NCBI RefSeq assembly: GCF_000685035.1
Contig: NZ_BAYB01000023.1
Span: 62,001 to 126,000 of the forward strand
Direction: 5' to 3'
Source of the DNA: Paraburkholderia ferrariae NBRC 106233
GTDB lineage: Bacteria > Pseudomonadota > Gammaproteobacteria > Burkholderiales > Burkholderiaceae
Length of the DNA stretch: 64,000 nucleotides
Part shown: positions 50,901 through 60,001 of the stretch, piece after piece
How positions within the stretch are numbered: the first letter of the stretch is position 1
Layout: every line of letters begins with the position of its first letter
Position numbers and translations under genes: made by a program
The notes under the pieces: model-generated
What the model was told of the DNA's origin: nothing
What the model saw: only the letters and a program-made list of their open reading frames with translations
The model's database searches: none

Positions 50901-52133
50901 ATGGGCTATCAACAAGGCTTGAGCGGTCTTGCCTCGGCGTCGAACGACCTCGATGTGATCGGCAACAACATCGCGAACGCGAACACCGTGGGCTTCAAGC
51001 AAAGCACGGCGCAGTTCGCGGACGTCTATGCCAACACGCTCGCGACTTCGGTGAACAACCAGATCGGTCTGGGTGCCGCGCTGGCCAACGTGCAGCAGGA
51101 CTTCTCGCAGGGCACGATCAATACCACGGGCCAGGCGCTCGACGTGGCGATCAACGGCAACGGCTTCTTCCAGATGTCGAACAGCGGCACGCTCACGTAT
51201 TCGCGCAACGGCGTGTTCCAGCTCAATTCGAACGGCTACATCACGGACGCCCAGGGCAACGACCTGATGGGCTATGCCGCGAACTCCGCCGGCGTGATCA
51301 ACACGGCGCAGACGGTGCCGCTGCAGGTGCCGACCACCAACATCGCGCCGCTCGCGACCACCTCGGTCGCAGCCCAGGTGAACCTGAACGCGCAGGCTTC
51401 GGCCCCCACCGTCACGCCGTTCAGCCCGACGAATTCGAGCAGCTACAGCTACTCCACCTCGATCACGGGTTACGACTCGCTCGGCGGCTCGCAGACGATC
51501 AATCTGTACTACGTGCAGTCGGCCACCGGCACGGCCCAGGTCTATGCGGTGAACAACGGCACGACGACCGAGCTCGGCACGATGTCGTTCAACTCCTCGG
51601 GCCAGCTTTCGGGCACGACGCTGCCGAGCGGCACCGCAACGACCTCGAGCGGCATCTTCAGCCTGCCGATCACGCCGACCGACGGCGCGGCCCCGCAGAC
51701 CGTCTCGATCAACGTCAACGGCACGACCCAGTACGGCAGCGCGAACGGCGTGAACAACCTCACGCAGAACGGCTACGCGAGCGGCACGCTTTCGAACTTC
51801 ACGATCGGCACCAACGGCACCATCACGGGCAACTACTCGAACGGCCAGACCATGGCGCTCGGCCAGATCGTGCTCGCCAACTTCAACAACCCGAACGGCC
51901 TCGTGAACCTGGGCGGCAACCAGTTCCAGGAAACGGCGGCTTCGGGCGTCGCGCAGGTCTCGACGCCGGGCAGCACGAACCACGGCACGCTTTCGGGCGG
52001 CGCGGTGGAAGAGTCCAACGTCGACCTGACGAACCAGCTGGTCGATCTGATCACCGCGCAGCGCAACTACCAGGCGAACGCGCAGACGATCAAGACGCAG
52101 CAGACCGTCGACCAGACGCTGCTCCAGATGTAA
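50901..52133 (+). CDS. flgE: Flagellar hook protein FlgE
   Basis: 410 residues. Start MGYQQGLSGLASASNDLDVI and IANANTVGFKQSTAQFADV typical of FlgE, the FlgE/F/G mid-domain (VAINGNGFFQMS, TYSRNGVFQLNSNGYI), a Thr/Ser/Asn-rich D1/D2 middle, and the C-terminal EESNVDLTNQLVDLITAQRNYQANAQT. Builds the universal-joint hook. GCGGAGAAG lies before the ATG. Confidence 0.97.
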   Translation: MGYQQGLSGLASASNDLDVIGNNIANANTVGFKQSTAQFADVYANTLATSVNNQIGLGAALANVQQDFSQGTINTTGQALDVAINGNGFFQMSNSGTLTYSRNGVFQLNSNGYITDAQGNDLMGYAANSAGVINTAQTVPLQVPTTNIAPLATTSVAAQVNLNAQASAPTVTPFSPTNSSSYSYSTSITGYDSLGGSQTINLYYVQSATGTAQVYAVNNGTTTELGTMSFNSSGQLSGTTLPSGTATTSSGIFSLPITPTDGAAPQTVSINVNGTTQYGSANGVNNLTQNGYASGTLSNFTIGTNGTITGNYSNGQTMALGQIVLANFNNPNGLVNLGGNQFQETAASGVAQVSTPGSTNHGTLSGGAVEESNVDLTNQLVDLITAQRNYQANAQTIKTQQTVDQTLLQM

Positions 52134-52168
52134 GCCATCCACCGGCAATGTGAAGGAACGGGCGAATC

Positions 52169-52927
52169 ATGGACCGACTGATCTACACCGCGATGACGGG
52201 CGCCGGGCAGGCGCTCGAGCAGCAGGCCACCATCGCGAACAACCTGGCGAACGTCTCGACCACGGGCTTTCGTGCGCAGCTCTCCAACTTCCGCGCCGTG
52301 CCGATGTCGTACGCCGACGGCTCGACGGTGGGCGACGACACGACGCGCACCTTCGTGCTTTCGGCCACGCCCGGCTCGGACATGACGCCCGGCGCGATCT
52401 CGAGGACGGGCAACCCGCTCGACATCGCGATCCAGGGCCCGGGCTTCATCGCCGTGCAGACGGCCGACGGCAACGAGGCCTACACCCGCGCGGGCAACCT
52501 GCACGTGGATGAGAACGGCCAGCTCGTGACCGCCAACAACCAGCAGGTGATCGGCGGCGGCGGCCCGATTGCGGTGCCGCCGGGCTCGCAGGTGACGATC
52601 GGCTCGGACGGCACGGTCTCGGCCGTCGCGGCCGGCAGCCCGCCCGACGCGATCGCCATGATCGACCAGATCAAGTTCGTGAACCCGCCCGCGGGCACGC
52701 TCACGCGCGGCAACGACGGCCTGTTCCACACCGCCGACGGCAACCCCGCCGACGCGGACCAGACCGTGCAGGTCGCCACCGAATCGCTCGAAGGCAGCAA
52801 CGTCAATCCGGTGGCGGCGATGGTCTCGATGATCACCAACGCGCGGCAGTTCCAGATGCAGACCAAGCTCATGCAGACCGCCGACCAGAACGACCAGACC
52901 GCCAATCAGCTGCTGCAGTTCAGCTAG
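52169..52927 (+). CDS. flgF: Flagellar rod protein FlgF
   Basis: 252 residues. MDRLIYTAMTGAGQALEQQA, then IANNLANVSTTGFRAQLSNF, the mid-domain PLDIAIQGPGFIAVQTADG, and the C-terminus LEGSNVNPVAAMVSMITNAR. A proximal rod component located between the hook and distal-rod genes, 35 nt after flgE. Confidence 0.97.
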   Translation: MDRLIYTAMTGAGQALEQQATIANNLANVSTTGFRAQLSNFRAVPMSYADGSTVGDDTTRTFVLSATPGSDMTPGAISRTGNPLDIAIQGPGFIAVQTADGNEAYTRAGNLHVDENGQLVTANNQQVIGGGGPIAVPPGSQVTIGSDGTVSAVAAGSPPDAIAMIDQIKFVNPPAGTLTRGNDGLFHTADGNPADADQTVQVATESLEGSNVNPVAAMVSMITNARQFQMQTKLMQTADQNDQTANQLLQFS

Positions 52928-52985
52928 GCATCCAGCAAAGAATTGAGCGCCGCGCCGCGCGCGGCACGACCGGGAGAAAGACACC

Positions 52986-53774
52986 GTGAATCGATCGCTT
53001 TACATCGCCGCCACCGGCATGAATGCGCAGCAGGCGCAGATGGACGTGATCTCGAACAACCTCGCGAACGTGAGCACCAATGGCTTCAAGGGCTCGCGCG
53101 CCGTGTTCGAGGACCTGATGTACCAGACGCTGCGCCAGCCGGGTGCGAACTCCACCCAGGAAACCGAACTGCCCTCGGGCAGCCAGGTCGGCACCGGCGT
53201 GCAGCAGGTCGCCACCGAGCGCCTCTACACCCAGGGCAACCTCACGCAGACCGGCAATTCGAAGGACGTGGCGATCAACGGCGCGGGCTTCTTCCAGGTG
53301 CAGATGCCCGACGGCACGACGGCCTATACGCGCGACGGTTCGTTCCAGACCAACTCGCAGGGCCAGCTCGTGACGTCGAGCGGCTACCAGGTGATCCCGG
53401 CCATCACGATTCCGTCGAACGCCACCTCGCTCACCATCGGCAGCGACGGCGTGGTCACGATCACGACGCCGGGTTCGTCCAGCAACACGACCGTGGGCTC
53501 GCTGCAGCTCGCCATGTTCATCAACCCGGCCGGCCTGCAGTCCAACGGCGAAAACCTGCTCTCGGAAACGGCCTCGTCGGGCACGCCCACGGTGAGCACG
53601 CCGGGCCTGAACGGCTCGGGCACGCTCAACCAGGGCTACGTGGAAGCGTCGAACGTGAACGTGGTGCAGGAGCTCGTGAACATGATCGAGACCCAGCGCG
53701 CCTACGAAATCAACAGCAAGGCGGTGACGACCTCCGACCAGATGCTGCAGACGCTGAGCCAGATGTCGGTCTGA
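52986..53774 (+). CDS. flgG: Flagellar distal rod protein FlgG
   Basis: 262 residues from GTG 52986. MNRSLYIAATGMNAQQAQMD, ISNNLANVSTNGFKGSRAVF, the FlgG-specific loop region with YQTLRQPGANS, and the C-terminus YVEASNVNVVQELVNMIETQ. Forms the distal rod through the P and L rings. GGGAGAAAG precedes the start. Confidence 0.97.
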   Translation: MNRSLYIAATGMNAQQAQMDVISNNLANVSTNGFKGSRAVFEDLMYQTLRQPGANSTQETELPSGSQVGTGVQQVATERLYTQGNLTQTGNSKDVAINGAGFFQVQMPDGTTAYTRDGSFQTNSQGQLVTSSGYQVIPAITIPSNATSLTIGSDGVVTITTPGSSSNTTVGSLQLAMFINPAGLQSNGENLLSETASSGTPTVSTPGLNGSGTLNQGYVEASNVNVVQELVNMIETQRAYEINSKAVTTSDQMLQTLSQMSV

Positions 53775-53796
53775 TGGCGAGCAAGGAATCGAAGCG

Positions 53797-54504
53797 GTGA
53801 ACAGCATGGCGCAGTCTTCAAGAACCCACCTTCGCAGGCACGCGGCGGCCCTCCTGGCCGGGGCGGCCTTGATGGCGCTCGCCGGCTGCGCTTACTACCC
53901 GAAGCGGGAGCCGATCACGCAGCAGCCGATGACGGCCGTGCCGCCGGCGCCCCCGCCCAATGCGTCGCCCGGCGCGATCTTCAACCCGGGCTACGCGGGC
54001 CGTCCGCTCTTCGAAGACCAGCGGCCGCGCAATATCGGCGACATCCTCACCATCGTCATTTCGGAAAACATCAACGCCACCAAGTCGTCCGGCGCCAATA
54101 CGAACCGCTCGTCCACCACGCAGTTCGGCACCGCGAGCTCGGGCTTCCTGAGCGGCCTGTTCGGCAAGATGAACATGAATTCGACCGGCTCGAACGTGTT
54201 CTCGGGCGCGGGCGGCGCGAATGCGTCCAACACGTTCAACGGCGTGCTCACCGTGACCGTGACGAACGTGCTGCCCAACGGCAACCTCGTCGTCTCCGGC
54301 GAGAAGCAGATGCTCATCAACCAGGGCAACGAGTTCGTGCGCTTCTCGGGCGTGGTCAATCCCAACACCGTTGCGGGGGACAACTCCGTGCTCTCCACCG
54401 ACGTCGCCGACGCGAAGATCGAGTATTCCGCGAAGGGCGTGATCGACGAGGCCGAGACCATGGGCTGGCTGCAACGCTTTTTCCTGAATGTCGCGCCATG
54501 GTGA
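53797..54504 (+). CDS. flgH: Flagellar L-ring lipoprotein FlgH
   Basis: 235 residues from GTG 53797 (AAGGAA 9 nt upstream; ATG 53806 is an alternative). Type II signal peptide with lipobox LAGC. Mature part has SPGAIFNPGYAGRPLFEDQR, then NIGDILTIVISENINATKSS and the beta-rich C-terminus with NGNLVVSGEKQMLINQGNEF. Outer-membrane L-ring bushing. Its last 7 nt overlap flgI. Confidence 0.96.
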   Translation: MNSMAQSSRTHLRRHAAALLAGAALMALAGCAYYPKREPITQQPMTAVPPAPPPNASPGAIFNPGYAGRPLFEDQRPRNIGDILTIVISENINATKSSGANTNRSSTTQFGTASSGFLSGLFGKMNMNSTGSNVFSGAGGANASNTFNGVLTVTVTNVLPNGNLVVSGEKQMLINQGNEFVRFSGVVNPNTVAGDNSVLSTDVADAKIEYSAKGVIDEAETMGWLQRFFLNVAPW

Positions 54505-55700
54505 AGATCCACTTCCAGCGTGCGCGCCGCTCGCGCGTGAAAGACGTGCTCGCCGCGCTCGGCGTGGCGATGGGCTTCGTCTTCGCGTGCGGGGCGCTCC
54601 TCGCCTTCGCCACCCCCGCCCGCGCCGAGCGCGTGAAGGACCTCGTGCAGTTCCAGGGCGTGCGCGACAACCCGCTGATCGGCTACGGCCTCGTGGTGGG
54701 CCTCGACGGCACGGGCGACCAGACCACCCAGGCGCCGTTCACGACCCAGACGCTCGCGAACATGCTCGCGAACCTCGGCATCTCGATCAACAACACGTCG
54801 AGCGCGACGGGCTCCAGCTCCCAGACGCTCAACAACATGCAGCTGAAGAACGTCGCCGCCGTGATGGTGACGGCGGTGCTGCCGCCGTTCGCGCGGCCCG
54901 GCGAGCAGATCGACGTGACCGTTTCGTCGCTCGCGAACGCGAAGAGCATTCGCGGCGGCACGCTCCTGCTCACGCCGCTCAAGGGCGCGGACGGCCAGGT
55001 CTACGCGCTCGCGCAGGGCAACGTGGCGGTGGGCGGCGCGGGCGCCTCGGCCAACGGCAGCCGGGTGCAGGTGAACCAGCTCGCGGCGGGACGCATCGCG
55101 GGCGGCGCCATCGTCGAGCGCGCGGTGCCTTCGCCCGTGGCGCAGCAGGGCGGCATCCTGCAGATGGAAGTCAACGACATGGACTACGACACGACGCAGC
55201 GCATCGTGGCGGCCATCAACAATCTGTTCGGCCAGGGCACGGCCACGCCGCTCGACGGCCGCACGATCCAGGTGCACGGGCCGGCCGATCCGGCGGCGCA
55301 GGTGGGCTTCATCGCCCAGATCCAGGACCTCGACGTGCGCCCGGCGCAGCCGGCGGCGAAGGTGATCCTCAACGCGCGCACCGGGTCGATCGTCATGAAC
55401 CAGATGGTGACGCTCGAAAGCTGCGCGGTGGCGCACGGCAATCTTTCGGTCGTCGTCAACACGCAAACGGTGGTGAGCCAGCCCGGGGCGTTCTCGAACG
55501 GCCAGACCGTGGCGGCGCGCCAGTCGCAGATCCAGTTGAAGCAGGACAACGGGTCGCTCAAGCTCGTGACGGCGGGCGCCAATCTCGCCGATGTCGTGAA
55601 GGCGCTCAACGCGCTCGGCGCGACCCCGGCGGACCTCATGTCGATCCTGCAGGCGATGAAGGCGGCGGGCGCGTTGCGCGCCGACCTCGAAATCATCTAG
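54498..55700 (+). CDS. flgI: Flagellar P-ring protein FlgI
   Basis: 400 residues, start ATG 54498 inside flgH. A signal peptide (core ALGVAMGFVFACGALLAFA, cut near ARA) is followed by ERVKDLVQFQGVRDNPLIGY, GLVVGLDGTGDQT, IDVTVSSLANAKSIRGGTLL and the C-terminal LVTAGANLADVVKALNALG. Peptidoglycan-level ring around the rod, assembled with FlgA help. Confidence 0.97.
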   Translation: MVKIHFQRARRSRVKDVLAALGVAMGFVFACGALLAFATPARAERVKDLVQFQGVRDNPLIGYGLVVGLDGTGDQTTQAPFTTQTLANMLANLGISINNTSSATGSSSQTLNNMQLKNVAAVMVTAVLPPFARPGEQIDVTVSSLANAKSIRGGTLLLTPLKGADGQVYALAQGNVAVGGAGASANGSRVQVNQLAAGRIAGGAIVERAVPSPVAQQGGILQMEVNDMDYDTTQRIVAAINNLFGQGTATPLDGRTIQVHGPADPAAQVGFIAQIQDLDVRPAQPAAKVILNARTGSIVMNQMVTLESCAVAHGNLSVVVNTQTVVSQPGAFSNGQTVAARQSQIQLKQDNGSLKLVTAGANLADVVKALNALGATPADLMSILQAMKAAGALRADLEII

Positions 55701-55710
55701 GGACTACGCG

Positions 55711-56697
55711 ATGGACAATTCTTCGATCGGCGGTAACTTCGACCTCACGAACCGCTTCGCGCTCGACGTGCAGGGCTTCGACGCCATGCGCGCCGCGGCC
55801 AGTGCCTCGCCGCAGCAGGGCGTGAAGATGGCCGCAAAGCAGTTCGACGCGGTGTTCACGCAGATGATGCTCAAGAGCATGCGCGAAGCGACGCCCGAGG
55901 ACGGTCCGCTCGACTCGCGCGACGGCGCCCAGTTCACCTCGATGCTCGACCAGCAGCTTTCGCAGCAGATGTCCAACAAGGGCATCGGCGTGGCCAACGC
56001 GATGATCAAGCAGCTCATGCGCGCCATGGGCGGGCAGGGCGCCGATGGCGCCGGCGCAGCCGGCGGCGTGGGCGATGCGCTTTCGGGCCTCGCGGGCCAG
56101 GGCGGCGGCGGCAGCGCGGGCAACCTCGCGATGCTCAACGCGCTCGGCCGCGCCTACGGCAACGCGGCGGCCAATGGGGCGCTCACGCATGGTTCGGGCT
56201 ACGGCCCGAACAGCGACCTCGTGCCTTCGGGCAACAGCGGCGACGCCTCGGTGGACGCCTTCGTCGGCAAGCTCGCCAGTGCGGCGCAGCAGGCGAGCTC
56301 CGCCACCGGCATTCCGGCGCGCTTCATCATCGGCCAGGCGGCGCTCGAATCGGGCTGGGGCAAGCGCGAGATCAAGAAGGCCGACGGCTCCACGAGCCAC
56401 AACGTGTTCGGCATCAAGGCCACCCGGGACTGGGCCGGCAAGACCGTTTCGACCATCACGACCGAGTACGTGAACGGCGCGCCGCACCGCGTGGTGGAGA
56501 AGTTCCGCGCCTACGATTCCTACGAAGACGCGATGGCCGACTACGCGGGCATGCTGAAGAACAACCCGCGTTATGCCTCCGTCATCAACAGCTCGCACAG
56601 CGCCGAAGGCTTTGCCCAGGGCATGCAGCGCGCCGGTTACGCCACCGACCCGCACTACGCGCGCAAGCTCATTTCGATCATGCAGCAGATGGTTTGA
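55711..56697 (+). CDS. flgJ: Rod cap and peptidoglycan hydrolase FlgJ
   Basis: 328 residues with two domains. N-terminal rod-cap part (AAKQFDAVFTQMMLKSMREA, then FTSMLDQQLSQQM), a Gly/Ala linker (about 115-150), and the C-terminal glucosaminidase/muramidase (RFIIGQAALESGWGKREI with the catalytic Glu, then NVFGIKATRDWAGK and YAGMLKNNPRYA). It opens the cell wall for the growing rod. Last gene of the flgB operon. Confidence 0.96.
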   Translation: MDNSSIGGNFDLTNRFALDVQGFDAMRAAASASPQQGVKMAAKQFDAVFTQMMLKSMREATPEDGPLDSRDGAQFTSMLDQQLSQQMSNKGIGVANAMIKQLMRAMGGQGADGAGAAGGVGDALSGLAGQGGGGSAGNLAMLNALGRAYGNAAANGALTHGSGYGPNSDLVPSGNSGDASVDAFVGKLASAAQQASSATGIPARFIIGQAALESGWGKREIKKADGSTSHNVFGIKATRDWAGKTVSTITTEYVNGAPHRVVEKFRAYDSYEDAMADYAGMLKNNPRYASVINSSHSAEGFAQGMQRAGYATDPHYARKLISIMQQMV

Positions 56698-56823
56698 CGG
56701 GCCGCACAGTCGGCCCGGATGGCCCAAATTCGGTGCACGCAAACGTTGCTACGCCGCGAGTACGCCGAAGTTAGCGGCAAGCCGGCGCCGGCAGCGGGCG
56801 CCGAAGCGGCGCGAAATGGCCGC

Positions 56824-56847
56824 AAAGCCCCGCCGGGCGGCGCTTTT
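56824..56847 (+). terminator. Probable terminator after flgJ
   Basis: Hairpin AAAGCCCCGC / GCGGCGCTTT with one mismatch and a minimal loop, followed by T. Lies about 130 nt after flgJ and just before the FliA promoter of the next gene. Confidence 0.6.
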
Positions 56848-56873
56848 GTCCGAAAATATTTCAGCCGTAACCC

Positions 56874-56900
56874 TAAATTTTCCCGCCGCCCTGCCGCTAA
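56874..56900 (+). promoter_or_regulatory. FliA (sigma-28) promoter of the ycgR-type gene
   Basis: TAAA-N15-GCCGCTAA, near-perfect to the consensus, with the spacer beginning TTTTCC. It lies 107 nt before ATG 57008. Confidence 0.88.
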
Positions 56901-57007
56901 AGCTGACGAGATGGGAAGAACATGGGGCGGCGGCTTTTGCCGCCCGGATGGCGCGCGCCGGGTCCGTCTCACGCGCGCCGGCACGTTCACGAAATTCCGG
57001 CAGCCCG

Positions 57008-57766
57008 ATGAATACCGTTCAGTCGAATCAACAGGACCAGGCAGGGGACGAAGGCGAGATCCCCGACTTTGGTCGCCGCAACCCGCTCGAAGTGGGCGTG
57101 CAGTTGCGCAACCTCGCCAATCGCGGCGATTTCCTCACCCTCCAGTACCGCGGCGGCCAGCTCGTCACGCGCATCCTGGAGGTCGATCCGCGCGCGCGCA
57201 CCTTCGTGTTCGACTGGGGCGCGCTCGCCGAGCAGAACTCGGGCGTGCTCGAGACCGCGCAATGCCAGTTCCACGCTTCGCCCGACGGCGTGCGCGTGGA
57301 ATTCACCACCCTCACGCCGCGGCGCACCGAATTCGAAGGCCGGCCCGCGTTCGAGGCGTCGTTTCCCGACGTGCTCTTCTACGTGCAGCGCCGCGAGTAC
57401 TTCCGCGTGGATACGCCGGTGCTGGACCCGTGCGTCTGCCGCGGCACGCTGGCGGACGGCGAGCGCTTCGCCTTCGAGGTGCACGACGTTTCGCTGGGCG
57501 GCGTGGGCCTGCGCACGAACGACGATCGCGCCGCCACGATCGTCAGTGGCGAAGTGCTGGCCGACGTCGAGCTCGACCTGCGCGCGCACGGCAAGCTGCG
57601 CGTGGATCTGGCGCTCGTGGTGATGCGCTTCATCGACCTGCCCAACGGCGAGCGCCGCTACCACCTCGGCCTGCGCTTCGAGTCGCTGCCGGGTTCGACC
57701 GAAAACAGCCTGCAGCGCTACATCACGCAGCTCGAAATGAAGCGCCGCTCGCTCGCGCGCGCCTGA
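57008..57766 (+). CDS. ycgR: PilZ-domain flagellar brake protein (YcgR type)
   Basis: 252 residues from ATG 57008. N-terminal YcgR domain (NPLEVGVQLRNLANRGDFLT, then FVFDWGALAEQN), followed by the PilZ domain with the c-di-GMP-binding RREYFR motif (VQRREYFRVDTP) and DVSLGGVGLR (the D/NxSxxG motif). Binds c-di-GMP and then slows or biases the motor at FliG/MotA. Its FliA promoter puts it in the late class, and it lies between flgJ and flgK. Confidence 0.92.
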   Translation: MNTVQSNQQDQAGDEGEIPDFGRRNPLEVGVQLRNLANRGDFLTLQYRGGQLVTRILEVDPRARTFVFDWGALAEQNSGVLETAQCQFHASPDGVRVEFTTLTPRRTEFEGRPAFEASFPDVLFYVQRREYFRVDTPVLDPCVCRGTLADGERFAFEVHDVSLGGVGLRTNDDRAATIVSGEVLADVELDLRAHGKLRVDLALVVMRFIDLPNGERRYHLGLRFESLPGSTENSLQRYITQLEMKRRSLARA

Positions 57767-57879
57767 TAGACCGCACGGTCCCGTTCTCCGGAACCGTCCC
57801 GCGCATTTGCCCAGCGCAGCGGCCCGGCCGGGCCGCTTCGGCCAAACGTTTTCGAGGCGGATTTCGCGCGCCCCGGCAC

Positions 57880-57906
57880 TCAATTTTCGTCGCGTTCTGC
57901 CGTTAT
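57880..57906 (+). promoter_or_regulatory. FliA (sigma-28) promoter of flgKL
   Basis: TCAA-N15-GCCGTTAT, spacer starting TTTTCG, 59 nt before the flgK ATG. An 18-nt palindrome (57819-57836) lies just upstream. Confidence 0.85.
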
Positions 57907-57965
57907 AAGAGGGAGTCCACCCAACGTGGCCGCCCCCGGCGGACGGACGTTCACGAGGATCACGC

Positions 57966-59990
57966 ATGACCACGAATATCTACTCGATCGGTTTGAGCGG
58001 TTTGCAGGCGGCCCAGATCGGGATCGCGACTTCGGGCGAGAACATCAGCAACTCGTCCACCCCGGGTTATGACGTCGAGTCGCCCGTTTTCGCCGAGGCA
58101 AGCGGCCAGCAGACGGGCTCGGGCTATCTCGGCAACGGCGTCACCACGGCGACGGTCCAGCGCGCCTACAGCCAGTACCTCACGACCGCGCTCAACAACG
58201 CGCAGTCCAGCAACAGCTCGCTCACCGCGTCGTACAACCTGGCTTCGCAGCTGTCGAACCTCGTCGGCAGCCCGACCTCGGGCATCGCGACCTCGATCAC
58301 CTCGTTCTTCACCGGCCTGCAGTCGGTCGCGAACGCGCCGTCGAACACCTCGACGATGCAGACCGCGCTCTCGAACGCGCAGACGCTCGCCGCCCAGATC
58401 AACGCGGCCGGCCAGCAGTACGACTCGATGCGCCAGGGCGTGAACACGCAGCTCTCGAACTCGGTCACGCAGATCAACTCGTACTCGCAGCAGATCGCGC
58501 AGCTCAACGCGCAGATCACGACGGCCACCACGAACGGCCAGCAGCCGAACCAGCTCCTCGACGCGCGCGACCAGGCCGTGGCGAACCTTTCGCAGCTGGT
58601 CGGCGTGCAGGTGGTGCAGAGCAACAACGGCTACAGCGTGTTCCTCGGCAACGGCCAGCCGCTCGTCGTGAGCAACCAGAGCTACAACCTCGCCACGCAG
58701 CCGTCGAGCACCAACTCGGCCGAACTCACCGTGACGTGGACGGGCCTCGCGGGTTCGAATTCCACGCCCCAGCCGCTTTCCTCCGCTGCGCTGCAAGGCG
58801 GTACCGTGGGCGGCCTCGTCTCGTTCGTGCAGAACACGCTCGATCCGGCCGAGGCGCAGCTCGGCGCCATCGCCACGAGCTTCGCGGCGCAGGTCAACAA
58901 CCAGAACGAACTGGGCTACACGCTCAACGGCCAGCCGGGCGGCGCGCTCTTCTCGGTGAGCCCGGCGCTCGTCACGGGCAACACGGCGAACACGGGCAAT
59001 GCGGCCGTGGGCGTGACGCTCACCAACCCGACGCAGCCGTCCACCGACACCTACGCGCTCTCGTATTCGACCGCGAGCGGCACCGGCACCTGGACGCTCA
59101 CCGATACGACGACCAACACGGTGATGGGCTCGACCACCACGGCGCCCAGCAGCACCACGCCGTTTACCGCCGGGGGGCTCAGCATCACGGTGAGTTCGGG
59201 CACGATGAACAACGGCGACTCGTACACGATCCAGCCGACCGGCAACGCGCTCGACAGCTTCGCCGTGGCCGCCACGAGCGCCACCGCCATCGCGGCCGCC
59301 GCGCCGGTGCTGGTTGCGGCGGGCACCGCGAACACGGGCTCGGCCACGGTCACGCCGGGCACCGTTACCTCCGGCTACACGGTGCCTTCGACGCCCGTCA
59401 AGCTCACCTACACGGCGCCGGCCTCGGGCACCGTGGGCACGCTCTCGGGTTTCCCGGTTGGCACCACGGTCAGCATCACGACGCCCGGTTCGTCCACGCC
59501 GACCTCGGTGGCGATCACCTCGGCCACGCAGACGGTGAACTACGATTCGAGCACGGGCGCCACGTTCACGATCACCGGCCCGGCGGCCGACGGCGTGAAC
59601 AACGTGAGCTTCACGATGAGCGGTGCGCCGGCCAACAACGACACCTTCACGATCTCGGCGAACACGAGCGGCTCGCAGGACGGCCGCAATGCGCTCGCGC
59701 TCGCGAACCTCACGTCGAGCACGCAGTTCAACGGCTCCGCCACGCTCACGAGCGCCTACGCGAACTACGTGAACTCGGTCGGCAACACGGCCACGCAGTT
59801 GCAGGCTTCCAGCACCTCGCAGCAGTCGCTCGTCACGCAGCTCACCTCGCAGCAGCAGTCGGTGCAGGGCGTGAACCTCGACGAAGAGGCGGCCAACCTG
59901 ATGCAGTACGAACAGCTTTATCAGGCCAACAGCAAGGTGATCCAGACGGCGGCCACGCTGTTCCAGACCCTGATCGGCATTTTCCAGTGA
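57966..59990 (+). CDS. flgK: Hook-filament junction protein FlgK (HAP1)
   Basis: 674 residues. N-terminal YSIGLSGLQAAQIGIATSGE and ISNSSTPGYDVESPVFAEA, the FlgK core INSYSQQIAQLNAQI, and LLDARDQAVANLSQLVGVQV. The C-terminus is GVNLDEEAANLMQYEQLYQA. Between about residues 340 and 575 lie two repeats of a Thr/Ser/Gly-rich beta domain absent from short FlgK proteins. First junction protein between hook and filament; exported with FlgN. Confidence 0.97.
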   Translation: MTTNIYSIGLSGLQAAQIGIATSGENISNSSTPGYDVESPVFAEASGQQTGSGYLGNGVTTATVQRAYSQYLTTALNNAQSSNSSLTASYNLASQLSNLVGSPTSGIATSITSFFTGLQSVANAPSNTSTMQTALSNAQTLAAQINAAGQQYDSMRQGVNTQLSNSVTQINSYSQQIAQLNAQITTATTNGQQPNQLLDARDQAVANLSQLVGVQVVQSNNGYSVFLGNGQPLVVSNQSYNLATQPSSTNSAELTVTWTGLAGSNSTPQPLSSAALQGGTVGGLVSFVQNTLDPAEAQLGAIATSFAAQVNNQNELGYTLNGQPGGALFSVSPALVTGNTANTGNAAVGVTLTNPTQPSTDTYALSYSTASGTGTWTLTDTTTNTVMGSTTTAPSSTTPFTAGGLSITVSSGTMNNGDSYTIQPTGNALDSFAVAATSATAIAAAAPVLVAAGTANTGSATVTPGTVTSGYTVPSTPVKLTYTAPASGTVGTLSGFPVGTTVSITTPGSSTPTSVAITSATQTVNYDSSTGATFTITGPAADGVNNVSFTMSGAPANNDTFTISANTSGSQDGRNALALANLTSSTQFNGSATLTSAYANYVNSVGNTATQLQASSTSQQSLVTQLTSQQQSVQGVNLDEEAANLMQYEQLYQANSKVIQTAATLFQTLIGIFQ

Positions 59991-60001
59991 GGCGCTGACC
60001 C

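Larger units (their letters stand above)
56698..57007. other. Intergenic region between flgJ and the PilZ gene
   Basis: 310 bases without a gene, containing a probable terminator (56824-56847) and a FliA promoter (56874-56900). It marks the border between the class II flgB operon and late genes. Confidence 0.7.

Noticed and set aside
57819..57836. 18-nt perfect palindrome before the flgK promoter as a terminator of the PilZ gene
   Set aside because: No T-run follows; could be a terminator of Rho-dependent type or an operator, so not called.
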